NCBI RefSeq assembly: GCF_003351025.1
Contig: NZ_QPCG01000010.1
Coordinates: 111,380-175,379 of the forward strand
Origin: Mucilaginibacter endophyticus
GTDB taxonomy: Bacteria > Bacteroidota > Bacteroidia > Sphingobacteriales > Sphingobacteriaceae
Length of the DNA: 64,000 nucleotides
Direction of reading: 5' to 3'
In this document: piece by piece, positions 63,438 through 64,000 of the stretch
Position numbering within the stretch: position 1 is the stretch's first letter
Layout of the letters: the number at the start of each line of letters is the position of its first letter
Notes under the pieces: generated by a model
The model's database searches: none
What the model saw: the letters and a program-made list of their open reading frames with translations, nothing else
What the model was told of the DNA's origin: nothing
Position numbers and translations under genes: made by a program

Positions 63438-63876
63438 AAAGATGTATTGTGTTTAAACTGGTTATTTAACAAATATAGATTTCTATAAATCGTTTTAGAT
63501 ATTGAAAATGAAAAGTTAGGAACTCTTTTAAATAACGCTGCTATACAAAGCATCTTTAATGTTAACCAATTGTCAGAATGCGCCAGAGTTGCAAAAGGTT
63601 TGTAAAAAATCAAACGGCTCAAGTGTGGTACGCCGGAAGTCAATGTTATTAAATTAAGAGATTGACAGGCTGCACCAGCGGTGCAAAAGGTTTGTAGAAA
63701 TAAAATTCAACAGATTTTTAGTGTGCCAGAGGTACACAACTTAGCGTCAGGTGAGCTATCGGCGATTATCTTTCTATATATTATATAATAGAGCATTGCA
63801 AATGCTGAACCGGGTGTTGATGATTTCCGGTTTTTTTCTGAGTGCCAACTGCCTACTCACAACTGGCAACTGAATT
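63438..63876. repeat. Intergenic region with AAAAGGTTTGTA repeats
   Basis: No gene seen. GCAAAAGGTTTGTAAAAAA near 63592 and GTGCAAAAGGTTTGTAGAAA near 63682 repeat the element end found near 52030. The second is next to a GCACCAGCGGTGC hairpin. This suggests further copies of that dispersed element. Confidence 0.65.
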
Positions 63877-64000
63877 ATGGGCGTTCCCTCCGGTCGGGCT
63901 ATCCGCTCATACTGCACAGGCCTTAGGCACGGGCAGGTATCCGCTGCTATCCCTAACGCGGGTTTTACGGTCAGTATAAAACTTTTTCTCCTTGAGAAAT
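63877..64000. other. GC-rich structured end of window
   Basis: The last 120 or so bases are much more GC-rich than their surroundings (GGGCGTTCCCTCCGGTCGGG near 63879, then CTATCCGCT twice). No open frame is clear. It may be the start of a dispersed repeat or an RNA-like element cut by the window edge. Confidence 0.35.

Overview
The window comes from a member of the Bacteroidota, most likely a Sphingobacteriaceae genome of the Mucilaginibacter/Pedobacter type. Evidence includes Bacteroidota promoters (TTTG, 19-21 bases, TAnnTTTG) at 5867 and 49249, a beta-propeller histidine kinase, a TonB receptor with a carboxypeptidase-like N-domain, LytS/LytTR and Crp-like regulators, RteC-type and DUF4099/ArdC genes of Bacteroidota conjugative elements, and a bifunctional RibBA. 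No taxonomic marker such as 16S rRNA is present, so the genus is an inference.

The left part (1-20 kb) is accessory. It holds a two-component pair (2-3100), a GT1 glycosyltransferase, a nitroreductase/SDR pair behind a promoter flanked by two identical operators, a Tat-exported polysaccharide deacetylase-like protein, a secreted esterase, a beta-barrel protein and a stand-alone condensation-type acyltransferase. From about 13 to 20 kb intact genes (NTF2-like, Crp-like, LuxR-like, DUF1349, lipoprotein) alternate with broken ones: an outer-membrane protein stub, a frameshifted TetR regulator, an OmpR-type DNA-binding fragment and a peptidase stub.

From 20 to 35.1 kb the content looks like an integrative element, possibly a decayed one. 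Two similar modules (20.0-21.4 and 22.8-24.2 kb) each pair a small protein resembling the RNA polymerase alpha C-terminal domain with a convergent, overlapping RteC-like gene. Between them lie Crp-like and XRE regulators. Next come an overlooked Thr-rich 54-residue peptide, a LytS/LytTR pair, a truncated ArdC copy, an M23 peptidase, a full ArdC-like protein, DUF4099 and Toprim-like proteins, two small membrane proteins, a hipBA module and a large serine recombinase. The recombinase reading frame runs through the terminator and antisense strand of a tRNA-Met gene, which marks the right boundary of the element at about 35.1 kb.

From 35.2 to 64 kb the window looks like chromosomal backbone: START-like protein, LptF/G permease, RibBA, a 1483-residue TamB homologue, TsaD, tandem MmcQ/YjbR genes, an APS kinase/sulfotransferase pair, DUF4291, a TonB receptor, a quinone oxidoreductase, UspA, an FMN reductase, methyltransferases, a cytoplasmic alpha-amylase, an epimerase, and an SDR/IlvD-Edd pair that suggests oxidative sugar-acid catabolism. 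Backbone intergenic regions carry several families of short inverted-repeat elements and strong hairpin terminators.
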